From assembly GCA_004431415.1 (NCBI GenBank), contig QPMI01000563.1:124001-188000 (forward strand): DNA of 64,000 nucleotides, read 5' to 3'. Shown here in pieces: positions 10,995 through 22,991 of the stretch. How positions within the stretch are numbered: position 1 is the first letter of the stretch; each line of letters starts with the position of its first letter. Under the pieces are notes generated by a model. That model was not told the origin of the DNA. It saw nothing but the letters and a program-made list of their open reading frames with translations, and did no database searches. The position numbers and the translations under genes are program-made. The DNA is from Cyanophora paradoxa. Taxonomy: Eukaryota > Glaucocystophyceae > Cyanophorales > Cyanophoraceae.

Positions 10995-13900
10995 ATGGCG
11001 GGCCCCGTAGCGGGCTCGGCGAGCGGGCGCATGAACATCCACAACCTCAACTCCAATTATATCGTTGTCCCGCTCGAGGACACCGTCGTAGGTTCGAATG
11101 CTGCTCCCTTGCCCGGCGCTCCAGGGGCGCGGGGCCGAGCGGGCGGCGCAGAGGGCGTCGTGGATGGCCTGCTGCACTACCTGTGCCGGAGGGACGAGGA
11201 GGGGAACTGCTGCCCGGGGGTGAACGTGCCGGACACGATCTTCTACAAGTACCGGACGGCGGCCTACTGGTTCTACATGGGCCCCGACGGCATCGACATC
11301 AAGCGCAAGCAGGAGATGCAGCTCCAGCTCATGGAGAAGAGTGCGCTGCCCCGCGGCCCCGCCCCGCCCCCGCGCCCGCCCCGCCCCCGCCCCGGCTGAC
11401 TGCCCCGCCCGCGCAGCCTTCTCGAAGCCGAGCCACCCGGACTGCGAGATCGTTTCCTACCACATCGGCACGTCCGAGACCAACGCGGGTGCCCCGCGCC
11501 CGGCCCCGCGCGCGCCCCCCGCCCGGACCGCCCCCGTCCACCGTGCGCCGACGCTGGCGGGAACCCAGGCGAGGTGACTTCCATCGAGTACTTCGACGTA
11601 CCCCTGATGCGGGACTTCTTCAACGTCACGGACCGGTACGGGTACGGCATGCTCCAGCACTTCATCGTGCCCGCCGGCAATCGCAACTGTGCGCCCCGCC
11701 CCACCCAACCCCGCCACGCCCCGTCCCCCCGGTTCGCTGAGTCGTCAGCAGCGGTCATCCGCGTGATCTGGTCGGCCAACATCTTCATAGCGGAGCGTAG
11801 GAGCAACGTGCACTCGCTCACGGATCGGAAGGCGCGCGCCGGCGCGCGGGCGCCGCCAGAGGTGGGCGGGCGGTCGCGGGGCTGAGGCGGGGCGCGGGCG
11901 GGGCAGGTGCCGATGTTCGACCGGGCGACGACCTTCGAGGCGGCGTGGCACCTCAGCGAGACGGCCCCCGTCGCCAGCCCCTCCCTCCGCCACAACCTCC
12001 TCCAGGCCCGCCCCGCCCCCCGCCCCCCGCCCCGCCCCTCGCACGCCAGCTGACGCCCGCTGCGGGGTACGCAGATCTGCGACAACATCCACGCGCACGT
12101 GTACCGCGTCTCCCCGCAGCGCTACAAGATCACGCGCATGGTGCCGCCCTGCCCGCCTTCCCGACCGGCCGCCGCCGCAGCGCCTCACGCCGGCGCGTGC
12201 CTTCGCCCTGCAGGTGATGAACTTCAAGCAGGACGCGCAGGGGAACCTCTGGTTCCTCTGGTGCTCCTCCATCCGCCTCGAGAAGCCCGGCGGCAGCGAC
12301 GGGCCCCGCCTGCCCCTCTCCGTCCGCCCCGCGTCCCCCGCCCCCGCCCCGCTCCTCCCCTGACCCCCTCCGCAGCTGCAGGCGCTGTACCAGATGCCCA
12401 AGGGGGACAGGAGGAAGAAGAAGGCGGGGGCGAGGCCCAAGGGCCCTGCCCGCCCCGCCCCGAAGCCGCGGGAGGCGGGCGAGGTCGACGCGGAGCCGGC
12501 GGGGCTCGAGGGGGGCAAGGGCGAGGAGGGCGAGGGCCCCCCGCCCCCGCCCCGCTCCGAGTCGCCGGCCCCGCCGGCTCTGCCGCCCCCGGCCCGCTCC
12601 GAGTCGCCGGCGCTCCACTCGGACCGGGAGCCGCGGACGCCCCCGCGGGCGCCCTCGCGGGAGCGCGGCGAGCGGACGCCGTCCCGCGCGCAGAGCCGCG
12701 GCGACGGCGCCGGCACCGCCCGCTCCGTCCGGCGGCGCCCCTCGGGCTCCCCCACCCCCGGCGAGATCCTCGCCGAGGTCCGCGCCCGTGCCCCCTTTCC
12801 CCGCGCGAGCCACCGTACCCGCCCTCGAGCGCGCTGGCGCAGGCGGTGGCGTCGGTCGACCTCTCGTACCCCGTCGTGGCCCCCGTCGACATCTACAAGG
12901 CGCGCGCACCCTTGCACGCCCCTCCCGAGGGGCGGGGCTGAGGGCGGGGGCAGACGACGCAGGGGAAGAGCCCGCTGGCGCTGCGCAACTTCGGCGCCAC
13001 GTCCGTCGCCCGCACCTTCACCCTCTGCCCCGACTGCCGCCGCACCATGCGTCCGCCCGGCCCCTCCCGCCCCCCCGACCCCGCGTGCCTCCTCCGACGG
13101 GGCGGGCGGGCAGCGTCGCACGAGATGACGCAACGGGTGACGTACGCGTCTTTCATCGAGTTCTTCGAGCGCCCGGCCCGCCACCGCGCCCGCACCCCGG
13201 CCTCCCCCTCCGCCTCCGCCCGCGGCGCCGGCCTCGCCGGCCTGTTCACCGAGGCCGGCGCCGGGTCGGCCCGGGGGCGGCCGGCGAGCCGGAGCGGGGC
13301 GTCGGGGTCGCCGCCGATGTCGCCGGAGCGGGCGAGCGAGCCGGCGGCGGTGGCGGCGTGGTACGCGCGCCACGCGGGGTGCCTGGGCTCGAGCACCCCC
13401 GACGAGGCGGCGCGCGCCAAGGGCCCGCCCGCGTCTCCGCCCTCGTGGCCGCCCGCAACGCCGCCCGCCCGCACCTCGCCACCCCGGACTCCACCCTCTC
13501 CGGCTCCCTGCCCCGCTCCGGCTCCGCCGGCGCCCTGCCCCCGGCCCGCGGCGCCGCCTCCCCGCACCGCGGCCCCGCCCACGCCCACCCCCACGCGCGC
13601 CACCCGCTCCGCTCCTCCCGCTCTGAGCCGGCGCTGCGAACCCGCCCCGCGCCCTCCCGCGGGGCCCCGGCGCCGGCCGGCGCCGCCCCGCCGGGCTGGG
13701 CGGCTCGGCGAGCGCGGGTCGCTGCGGGGGCGGCCGCCGCGGGGCCCGCCGCGGGGCCTGGGGCGGGGCGGCCCCGAGGCGCACCTCGACGAGACCCGCG
13801 ACCTGGAGCGGTGCGCCGCCTCGGGCGCGCTGGGGCCGGGGCCCCGCTGACGCGCGCCGCGCAGGATGGGCGCCATCCCCGCGCTGCTGCGGCCCCCGCC

Positions 13901-16652
13901 GGCGCGCAAACTCGTCTCCCCTTCGCCATCCCCCAGCTCTTCGTCCCCACCTACGTCCCCACCGGCCGCGTCCCGCCCCCGCCCGACAGCGGCCGGGGCG
14001 CGAGCCCCGAGCGGAGCCCGCAGCAGCGCGCCGCCGCCCGCGCGATCAGCAGCCTCGGGCTGCGCCCGGCCGTGGACCGGAGCGCGCGCCCCGGAAGAAC
14101 CCCCCGTCCCCCGCGCCCCGCGCCGGCCCCGCGGCAAGGCCGGCCCCAAGCGCGGCCCGGCGGCGGCGCCGAGGAGCGCGGTCCGGAGGGCGGCGGCGAC
14201 CCGAGCCAGGACGCGGAGGGGATCGAGGAGTGGGAGGGTACGGGGACGATTTCGAGGGGAGGGGGAGGAGGCGGAGGAGACGTACGAGGCGGACGACTTC
14301 GAGCCGCTCGAGCCCGAGCCCGAGGTACCGCCCTCCCCGCCCGGCCCCCCCGCGCCCCTGACCGGCGCGGCCGCAGCTTCCGCCGCCGCTGCTGGTGACG
14401 TCGGCCCCCGCCGACGCCGCCGCCGACGAGGACGAGCCCGAGGCTCGCGAGGCCCCCGCACCCCCCTCCCCCTCCCTCCCCCGCCTCTGAGCTCGGGCGC
14501 CCCGCAGGCCGGCTCGCCGCGCTGGGACAGCCCGCATCGGTGGGCCAGGTCAGCCCCCCGACCGCCCCGCCCCGCCCCGCGGCGCGCCGGCGGCGTCCAA
14601 CGGGGCGGCAGCCCGTCGAGCGCGAAGGGCCGGCGGCGGTGGAGGGCGGGCCGGGGCGGGGGCGGAGGAGGGGGCAGGGGCGGGCCCCCCTCGCCCTCCT
14701 CGGGCCGCCGGAGCTCGCTCTCGCCGGCCGACGCCCTGGCCGCCGGCGCCCCGCGGCCCCTCAGCGAGCGTGCCAAGGCCGTGCGCGCGGCGCCCCTCCC
14801 TCCCCTCGCCTCGCCCGGGCCGACGCGCGCGGCAGGCGCAGCGGGACCTGCCGGAGCTCTCGACGGAGGCCGGGGAGGCCCGCGCGGGCCGGCGAGCCCG
14901 GGCGGCGAGTGGCCGCCGCAGGGGCCGCACACGGAGGCGGCCCACACGCAGCGCGCCCCGAGGTGCCCCCGAGCCTGCCCGCCCCGCTCGCGCGGCCTCA
15001 CGAGCAGCGGCGTGGCAGCGAGGAGCCGGAGGAGGAGGGGCAGCGGGCGGCGGAGATGCCGCCCGTCGTCCGCCTGCTCCACCCGAACCTCACCCTCGCC
15101 CTCTACCGCCAGCTCAAGGCGCGCCGCAGCCCCCGCCCCCGCCCCCCGAGCCGGCCCCGCTCGGCTGAGGGGGCCGGCAGAGCAACCCGGACTTTGTGTC
15201 GACGACGGTGAAGGTCTGCGACGACTGCATGCTCAAGTTCACCGACAGGTCCCCCCTCTCCCTCGTCTTCCTCGCTCGCCGGCCTGAGAGCGCGGGCGGG
15301 GCGGGCAGCACGATGGGCGTGCTGGCGCAGGAGCTGCAGGAGACGAGCGTGCCGCTGTACGGCCCGCCACCCGTCCCCTCCTCGCGCATCGTCGCCCGCG
15401 TCGCCGGCTACGGCCACAGCGGGCCCTCCCCCCTCTCCGCCCGCCAGCGCACCGCCCTCCGCGCCGCCCTCTCCCCCGACGAGGCGCCCCCCGAGGGGGG
15501 CCCCGCATCCCCCACCGGCTCGGCTCGCGCGCGGCCCCTCTCCCGGGCGCAGTCGCGGTCGCCATCGCGGCGGGCGAGCGGGGCGGAGGCGGAGGGCGGG
15601 GACACGCTGGGGGCACCCCACCCCCACTCGGGCCTCCTCCAGCCCCTCCCGCCCGCCGCCGCGGGGGCCCCCGGGCAGCCGCCCCTCGAGCCCGAGGAGG
15701 ACCCCTTCAAGTGCGCCCCCTCCCGAACGACGCGAGCTCGCCTGCTCCGCGCTGACGCCTAGGCCGGCGGGGGCGCAGCTTCACGGGCGTCTCGGCGATC
15801 TCGTCGATGACGGGCGCCAGCGAGGCCGCCGCCCTCAAGGCCTCCTCCGAGTCCCTCCGCGCCCTCCTCGACCGCGCCGCCGCCGTCGCCGTCGCCGCCG
15901 CCTCCTCCAACACCGGCGCCGGCGGCGGCGGGGTCCGCGCGGCGCGGGCGGCCGCGGCCGCGCGGCGGGCGAGCGGGCCGCAGCAGCAGCAGCAGGCGGA
16001 CTCGCCGGCGGGGAAGGCGGAAGCGGGGCGGGGCAGGCGGCTGGCGGGGGCGCAGGCGAAGCGGCAGCGGCGGCAGCAGAAGCTGCTCGAGGAGCAGCGC
16101 TGGGAGGCCCAGAAGGAGGCCATGCGCGCCCTCGCCAAGCAGGTCCGCCCGCGCCCCGCCCGCGCCTGCGCCGCGGGTTCGATCCCGGGCCGGCGCAGTT
16201 CTCGTCGCGGGCGGAGCTCGACTCCGCGCGGGGCCCCTTCGAGGGCCTCCCCGCCTCCCCGGCGCCGTGGACCGCGCCGCCACGCCGGCCGCAGCCTCGG
16301 CGCCCCCGCGGCCCGGGCGCCGATGCCGCCACCCCGCCCGCGCGTCTCTGCCGGGCGCAAGGTCCGCCATCTCTCCGAGGCCCCACACCTGTCCCCCGCC
16401 CCGCCTGAAGGCGGCACCCGGGCGCGCGCGCAGGTCACGCGGGAGCAGATCGCGCAGCTGCTCTTCTCGTCGCCCTACGTGCACCAGCTCGCCAGCGCCG
16501 TCCTCAGGGAGTACACCGCGGGGACGAAGATCAACCTCGGGGCGATCGACCCCTCGGACCGCGGCCTGCCCCCGCCCGGCGGGCTCCCCGGGGGCGCGAG
16601 GCGCGGCCTGCCCCCTCGCCCGCCCTCCCGCACCGCCCCCGGCCGCGCCTGA
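10995..16652 (+). CDS. Large multi-exon conserved-looking protein of unknown function (host)
   Basis: The ATG at 10995 opens an exon with MNIHNLNSNYIVVPLEDT. Well-formed exons separated by short GC-rich GT-AG introns follow: VNVPDTIFYKYRTAAYWFY (11220-11270), SKPSHPDCEIVSYHIGTSET (11425-11485), EYFDVPLMRDFFNVTDRYG (11585-11640), VIRVIWSANIFIAERRSN (11755-11808), QICDNIHAHVYRVSPQRYK (12073-12128) and VMNFKQDAQGNLWFLWCSS (12213-12270). The middle and C-terminal parts are Ser/Pro/Arg-rich with islands of order. Two of these islands carry CxxC pairs (FTLCPDCRRTM at 13017 and VKVCDDCMLKF at 15211) that could form a split zinc site. A final ordered exon (QIAQLLFSSPYVHQLASAVL) ends at the stop at 16652. 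I do not recognise the family; the aromatic-rich N-terminal half looks globular. Confidence 0.55.
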
Positions 16653-16846
16653 TATCGATGGCGATCCTGTCTTTCGACCGAAAATTCGGCCGAAAAAGAT
16701 GCGGGGGGAGGGAGAGGCTTGATGGGGGTATAGGGATTGGGGACTTGAACAGGTCACCGGGTACGGGTCATTTGCTCGACGGGTACGAGTCGCTGGCAAT
16801 CCGGCTCTCCGATCGGCGTGCGGCTTCCTTTGACGTCGCAGCGCGC

Positions 16847-19800
16847 ATGGCGGCAGCGGCAGCCGCGCCTCGAACCGGCGCGTTCGAGCTGCGGCCCTAT
16901 CAGCGGGAGGCGCTCGAAGCTGTCAAAGCGCATTCCACCATCGTGAACATGCCCACGGGCACGGGCAAGACGCTCATCGCGGCGCACGCGATCTCGCACT
17001 TCTTGAGCCTCGAACGGCGGCGCCCTCCGCGGCCGTCGCGTACACGGCGCGGGCCGCGGCGCTGTCTCTTCGTCGTGCCGACTCGGGCGCTCACTAGCCA
17101 GCAAGCGGAGTACGTGCAAAGACACGCGCCCATCTGCGGCGCGGCCGGCAACCCGCCGGCGCGGGTCGTGCAGCTCTGCGGCCAGGTGCGGTTGTGCATG
17201 CGCATGCGCGTCACGCGCGGGTAGCGCGCGCGCGTGGCCGGGCCCGTTTGACAGGACCTCGGCCCTCCGTGATTCACCTGCACGCGCGGGCGCAGGAGGT
17301 GCGCATTCGGTTAAGCGCGCGCGCGCCGCCCGCGGCGTCGGCGACTACTGCAGCTGCAGCTGACTGCGCAGATCTAAATCGATATCTAGATCTAGATCTA
17401 GATATCGCCTATATATAGCTATATAACTGTAGCTAGCGCTAGGCCTTGTAATTGAGCTCACCACGATCGCTGGCCGCTCGCAGATGGAATCATGGACGCA
17501 GCAGCATTGGAATAAAGTTATGGCCGAGAACGAGGTGCTGATCATGAACAACGTTCAAATTCATTATAACATGCATGCGTATGAGCGCTAGCTCGAGTCT
17601 AACGTAGAATGTGGCGGGACGCGCACGATCCCACAAGTGCTAAACAAGCGCTAATTATATAAACAGGTGCTGGTCGGGACCCCGGAGGTGTTTCGGAGGG
17701 CCTTTGTCGACAGCAGATTCATCTGGCCTGCTGAATTCTGTCTGATCGTGTACGACGGTGCGAATCCCCGCGGTTTACATATCGTGGCTCATTTCTTTCG
17801 AAGTTCTCTGCAGCTGATGCATTTGCACTGCAGAGTGCCATAACGCCACTGGAAATTCGTTGCGTTATTTCATGTACTTTCGAGTTTCTGAATGAACAGC
17901 CCGACTCGCGGGGCATGCGCAGCCCGTGTATTATTTTCGTGGCTGACTGCACGAGTTCTGGATCCGCAGCCCTATGGCTTCGATACAGAACGACGCGATT
18001 CTCCCGTACGCGAGAGACGCCGAGCCGGACTCTGAAGTGCGCGTGCTGGGGCTGACCGCCTCCTTCGTTCACGGCAAGATGTCGGTGAGCTGCTGCCGGC
18101 TTTAATTTGAATCTGTACAACGTAACTGAACTGTCTGACTGAAATCATCGGCTTTCGACATTAACGCGCAGAACCTTGAAGAGAAGCGTCTTCGTCTTGA
18201 GCAGCTACTCGGCGCACGTATGATCTCCCCTGTTGTGCCGCGGACCGCCACGTCGGCAGCTTTAGATAGTCCGTCGTCCGATCATTCTGACGAGGCCCGA
18301 CGCTTTGAACGCGTCCCCTTCGACAACCAAGATGTCGAAGAGGTGATCTGGGCGGCGCGGTGTTTATTTTGAGCGTCGGGTCGACGAGAACCAAAATGTC
18401 TTCGCGGGTTTAATTAAGGTCAAGGATCGACGCCGCGCGCTGCGCAGTTTCGTGCGGAGGTCGACCGGCACGTCTCGAACGTGCTGGAGAACTTCCTCGT
18501 GGGGCTCATCCACCCCAAGGACCTCAAGAACACGGCGACCCGAGCGTGGAAGGTCTTCGAGGCGCTCGGCAGCACCGCCCTGCTCTTCTACTTGCGCGAG
18601 GGCCTCCTCTCCCAGGCGAGCGCTAGCTATAGGCGCTCTTGAATTCTGAAGCTGTTGATCCGAAGTAATTATCGAGCACTTCGAATTCGTGCAGCTGGAG
18701 GCTAAGACGCTGGAGCTGCTCGCCATCAGCCGATCGAGCAAGAACAACATGTCCCCTGCGGTAACCTCAAGCTCTCTAGATCGGCGATCATGATCAATTC
18801 AGAGGCTCTCTGGACTCGATTATATGAATAAGCAAATTCAAATTAAGTCTGATTGCCCCCTCGTGTTGCAGAATTCAGTTAATTATAGTTGATATCGCTT
18901 CTCACTTTGCAGAAATTTGAGGACATGCTCCGAAGAATCGCCGCAGCTCGGGCGCGAATGCTTTCGTATGACTTCGCATTGGACTGGGAGGGACCCAAGC
19001 CTCCGGAGATATCGAATAAGGCGGAGAAACTGCTGAAGCTGATCCTGCAACTGCAAGAGGGAGCACACGAAGATTCCGATCTGCAATTCCGCGGACTCAT
19101 CTTTGTGACAGAGGTGATGAATTCGATCCTCGAGCTCTTTGATTTGGTACCGGTACTTCTTATTCTGGTTATCTTACACACGAATTTGCAGGTCAGCTTC
19201 ACTTATCCAGTTGCGGCCCTGATCAACGACCGGTGCCGGCTCGGCGGTCTCCGCGATCGGCGGCAGACCAATCGCGAAGTGGCTCGCCCCGTCTCCGGCG
19301 TCGGCTCGATGAAGGTCTTCCAGTACTGCGAATCCCGCGAATCCCGCTCAATTCTCAATTTCTTTGCGCGGGGCAGGACAAAATGCGGGAGGAGAACCTG
19401 GCGGCGTTCAAGGCCGGGACGGTGCCCCTCCTCGTGTCGACCAACGCCCTCGAGGAGGGCATCGACGTCGCCGAGTGCTCCTTTGGTCCGCGTCCGGATC
19501 CGCTCCTTCCTGTACCAGCCCGCCCCCGCTCAGCTTTGAATTCCCTGCATTCAATTTCACAGTGATCCGGTTCGACAAATTCGAGACGACGAAAAGCCAT
19601 ATACAGGGAAGTGGGCGGGCAAGAAACCCCAACGCGCGCATTTTCTACTTCGACAATTGCCCGAAGGTGAGCGATGATTTATTCGACATGATTTTCTGCA
19701 ACCTAATATAACGCGGCTTGTTTAGGCCGAAAGACTGCAGGAGCAACGTATGGTCGAAGTCGCAAGGAACGGATATTTAGGCGCCACCCCACAGGATCTG

Positions 19801-21884
19801 ATGAATGCGATGCAATGCGCTTACGATGCTCTCGACGTTCACCGGTTGAAAAGGGGCATTCGGCATCCATTCGAAACGACGCATGGTGGTTTGATCACCG
19901 GTGCATTAACCTTGCTTCCGTGTTTCGCACATCAAACTGTTTTCTCTGGTTCTGACTGGTTCAATTAATGCAATGCTCAATCGATATCATATGCATGTTC
20001 AGTCTTCAACTGCCTGACGATTTTCTACGAGTACTGCCAGGCGCGTCGCTTCGCTTTCAGCGGGCCAATGTTTTCTGAATTCACTGTGGTGTCCACGGGG
20101 GCCGCAGATGGCTCTCCGGCGCAACTTCGACCCGGAGGAGTACCTCTTCGAGATCACGCAGGAGACGTGGGACCAAGTCGGGGCGGGCCTCCCCGAGCCC
20201 CCCAAGCGCATCGAGAAGGCGCGCCCTGCATGCGCGCTTCAATACTCGAATTCGATGCATATGCGGCTCGCGGTCTTTCTAATTGTAAGAGGGCATGGCT
20301 AATGCTCGATCACGACTCGAAGATCAAGTACCCGACCCCTCTGGCGCCGACGGCTCTGCATGCGACTGGTTGGAGGTGGGTCACGAGCGCGGAGGTCGAG
20401 GAGTTCTGGCATCACCTCGGCATCGAAGAAGTGGTGCGCGCCGGCCGTGTTTGACGTACTGGCGATCAGTTCAATCACGATTCTGAACTCGGAGGTCTGA
20501 CCGTCGTCTCAGGTCGAGCCGAAGGAGCGGCTGCGGAACATGGAGCCGTGGGACCTCGAGAAGCGCCGCTTCGTCTACGTCGTGACCCTCCTCCTCGCCG
20601 GCGCCAAGATCAACGCCGAGAGCGCACCTCGCCACCCTGCGGGTGAGAGTAGTGCTGAGATTGCGAAATATGATTTCTTCGTCTGCTGACGCCTCGAATT
20701 CCAGCGTTCCTCGGGGAGGGGAACCGGCCGACGCGGGAGGCGCTGGAGGGGGCGTGGAAGGTCTGCCCCTTCGAGCAGCGGCAGCAGAAGCTCCGCCTCA
20801 AGAAGGGCTACCCCGGCGACTGCAAGACCTCGAGCTCGCGAGACCCTTACCAGGATTACTACGAGGCCCGGTCCGCCGTCACAATTCATAGCATTGCACG
20901 CGATCCTAAACCACAACTTCTTCTGACGGGTGTGCTTCAGCACCCCGGACTTCAGCTCGCGCTCGTCGTCCCCGGACCCGGACCCGCGGGCGGCTGCCGT
21001 CCCCGCCTCCGCCTCCGCCTCCGCCTCGGGCTCGGCGAGCACCAGCGCTAGCACTGTGCCGTATTCATACTCGCACCCCGGCACGCCGGCTCCGGCCCAG
21101 TACCCGCGGAATCCCTCGCTCACCCGTGCGTAAAATATGTAGCATCCCTTGCATCGCCTTCCATTTTGGAGAATATCCCTGATTTCTTCGGAACCTGCAG
21201 ACGCGAATGGGGCTAGATTTTCCCGGCCCGTCTCGCCAACGGCTGCTTTGCATGCATCCGCATTCGCTCCCATAGCCAGTCGCCTGGCTTCGAATTCCGT
21301 CGCGAGCCAGCCGCAGCCCTCCTCGCGTGTCTCCGATTCCCCGAGTCTTGCGGCCAGCATTGCCCCATCGAGCGCTAGCGCGCGTACGGCGGCGTCGGTC
21401 GCGGCTCTCCTGCAGCGCGGGCAGACGCCGCAGCCAGTGCAGCCGGCCGCGGCCGCGAGCATCGATCTCGTAAGCCTGCAGCTGCAGTCGGCTGCCCGAC
21501 CGCGCTCCTCCGCCTGCTCCTCCGCCTCCGGATCCGCCGCCTCGTCGGGCTCGAGCTCGGCTTCTGTGGCGGCCGCCAAGAACCGCCTGCAGGTGCCCCC
21601 GACCGTGCACGCGTACGCCTCCTGTAATGTTTCGTTTACTGCTTGCGCGGCAGGAGTACTTCCAGAAGCGGCACGGGAACGCCTGGTCGTCCCTCGTGCG
21701 CTACGAGGACCCGCGGCGGGTGGGGCCCGACCACAGCCCCCTCTGGTCGGCCGCGGTGCTCGTGCGCGAGCCGGCGGGGCCCCCGGAGCGCCGCTTCGAT
21801 GGGGCGCCCTGCGCCCGCAAGGGCGACGCCGAGAAGCACGCCGCCGCCGCCGCCTGCGCCGCCCTCGGCATCGCCGTCGTCTGA
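16847..21884 (+). CDS. Dicer/RIG-I-like DECH-box helicase with C-terminal dsRNA-binding domain (host, spliced)
   Basis: The ATG at 16847 starts an exon with the Q-motif-like RPYQREALEAV and Walker A NMPTGTGKTLIAAH. Motif Ia follows (FVVPTRALTSQQAEY). Motif II is split by a 76-nt GT-AG intron (17758-17833): the left exon ends in LIVYD plus one base and the right begins with the rest of DECHNATGNS. Motif III (VLGLTAS) is near 18035-18055. The Dicer-type insert begins NLEEKRLRLEQLL (18173). The helicase C half has FKAGTVPLLVSTNALEEGID (19409-19468) and SHIQGSGRARNPNARIFYF (19592-19650). Unrecognised segments fill 19740-20880. The last exons form a dsRNA-binding domain (KNRLQ, intron, EYFQKRHGNAWSSLVRYED; then KGDAEKHAAAAACAALGI) ending at the stop at 21884. 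No PAZ or RNase III segment is visible. It could be a Dicer-related antiviral helicase or half of a split Dicer. Confidence 0.8.
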
Positions 21885-21904
21885 TCGCGTCTATGTTGCG
21901 ATCG

Positions 21905-22270
21905 GTTCTCCAATCAGAAATTATTTCAGCGGGGCCGACCGTCGACGTCGGACTGCAGCGTGACGTTTCGCGGTTTTCGCATTCTTTCGCAGTTTTTCGC
22001 AGAAACTATTTCAGCGGGACTTTTCGTGCTTTTTATGGCCTAGGCGCAGCTTTTTCTAATTCGTGGCCTAGCCGTACGCATAGTGCAGCTCAAGGGTTTC
22101 CGGCAGTGTTTGGCCTGACAGCCTTGTGAATTGATCATGGTGAAATTATTTCAGGGGGGCCTATCGATATATATATCGCGACCGTCGACTTCGAGCTGCA
22201 GCGGGCTTTTTAATTTCGCAGTTTTTCGCGGTTTTTCGCTTCCTTGGACGCCCGCAGGAAGGTCCAACAG
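21905..22270 (+). repeat. Imperfect direct repeats downstream of the helicase gene
   Basis: Two related blocks, starting near 21915 and 22140, share AAATTATTTCAG, a GACCGTCGAC word, CTGCAGCG and a T-rich tail with repeated TTTCGC/GCAGTTTTTCGC words. They lie just 3' of the helicase stop and may include its 3' untranslated region. The origin of the repeats is unknown. Confidence 0.5.
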
Positions 22271-22991
22271 TCATTGCAGCTCTAGCACAGAATACGTGTG
22301 GGTCTTGCACCCCGCGGCCCAAGGCTCCCGCTCTCTCCAGGCCCCCAACCCCAACCCCTCCAGGATTTGTGAGGTATACGTAAAATCAAAGTAGCTTGAA
22401 AGAAGTTAAGCCTTCAAATTTCTAGGGCTAGCTGTGGCCACGCTTACGGGCTAGCTGTGGTGTCCGTACGCGTGGGGCTAGCTATAGCTCGAGCTCTGGG
22501 CCTAGCCCCCCACCGTGGCACGTCCACGCGTTCGTTCGATATCGATTATAATTATCGAGTGGATTTGGTGAGGCGTGCACGTGTCGACCTTAGAACGAGT
22601 CCGGCGCAAGTTCTGCTACATTGCTGGTATTGACTCAGTGACTCGGAGATACATACATAAAGATGCGTAAAAGCGCCTCGAGCTCGAGGTTGACGTCGAC
22701 GCTGGTGGAAAACTGAATGATCGAAGTCGGAAATCGAATTCGGAAGAAGTGGCCGCGCGCGGCCGCGAAGCTGCGAATTTCGAGACTGAATTTCCGCGCC
22801 GGTACAGCGATCGCAAGCGCGCGGCTGCGCATGCTGTCTTAAACGAATTCGGATACGTACGCGAAAAGACGAAAGTCCTATATAGCTATATATAGGTCTA
22901 CCAGCTGCAGATCTAAATTGGATTTTTAAAGGCGCGCGCTGACGATATCGATCGCGCGAGCGCCCGGCCCAAGAAAACGGAAACTCGGCGC
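22271..22991. other. Intergenic host DNA
   Basis: I see no supported gene. The stretch has many palindromic words (CTAGCTATAG, TATATAGCTATATA near 22880). Open frames on the minus strand lack protein-like composition. Confidence 0.4.

Noticed and set aside
11745-15082. Very long minus-strand frames opposite the large unknown gene
   Set aside because: Composition is Arg/Gly/Pro/Ala noise typical of antisense GC-rich DNA, while the plus strand has ordered, intron-separated exons.
16170-16210. GGTTCGATCCC box that looks like a tRNA T-loop
   Set aside because: No matching acceptor stem, D-arm or anticodon arm could be placed around it; it lies in GC-rich coding or intronic DNA.
17758-17833. Apparent loss of the DECH motif (the frame reads DGAN)
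   Set aside because: A 76-nt GT-AG intron interrupts the motif; the next exon supplies the remaining residues, so the motif is intact.
20575-21579. 334-residue minus-strand frame with cysteine clusters overlapping the helicase gene
   Set aside because: The plus strand here encodes the collinear dsRBD lead-in (ending KNRLQ before a GT-AG intron) and helicase exons, so the minus frame is a GC-driven shadow.
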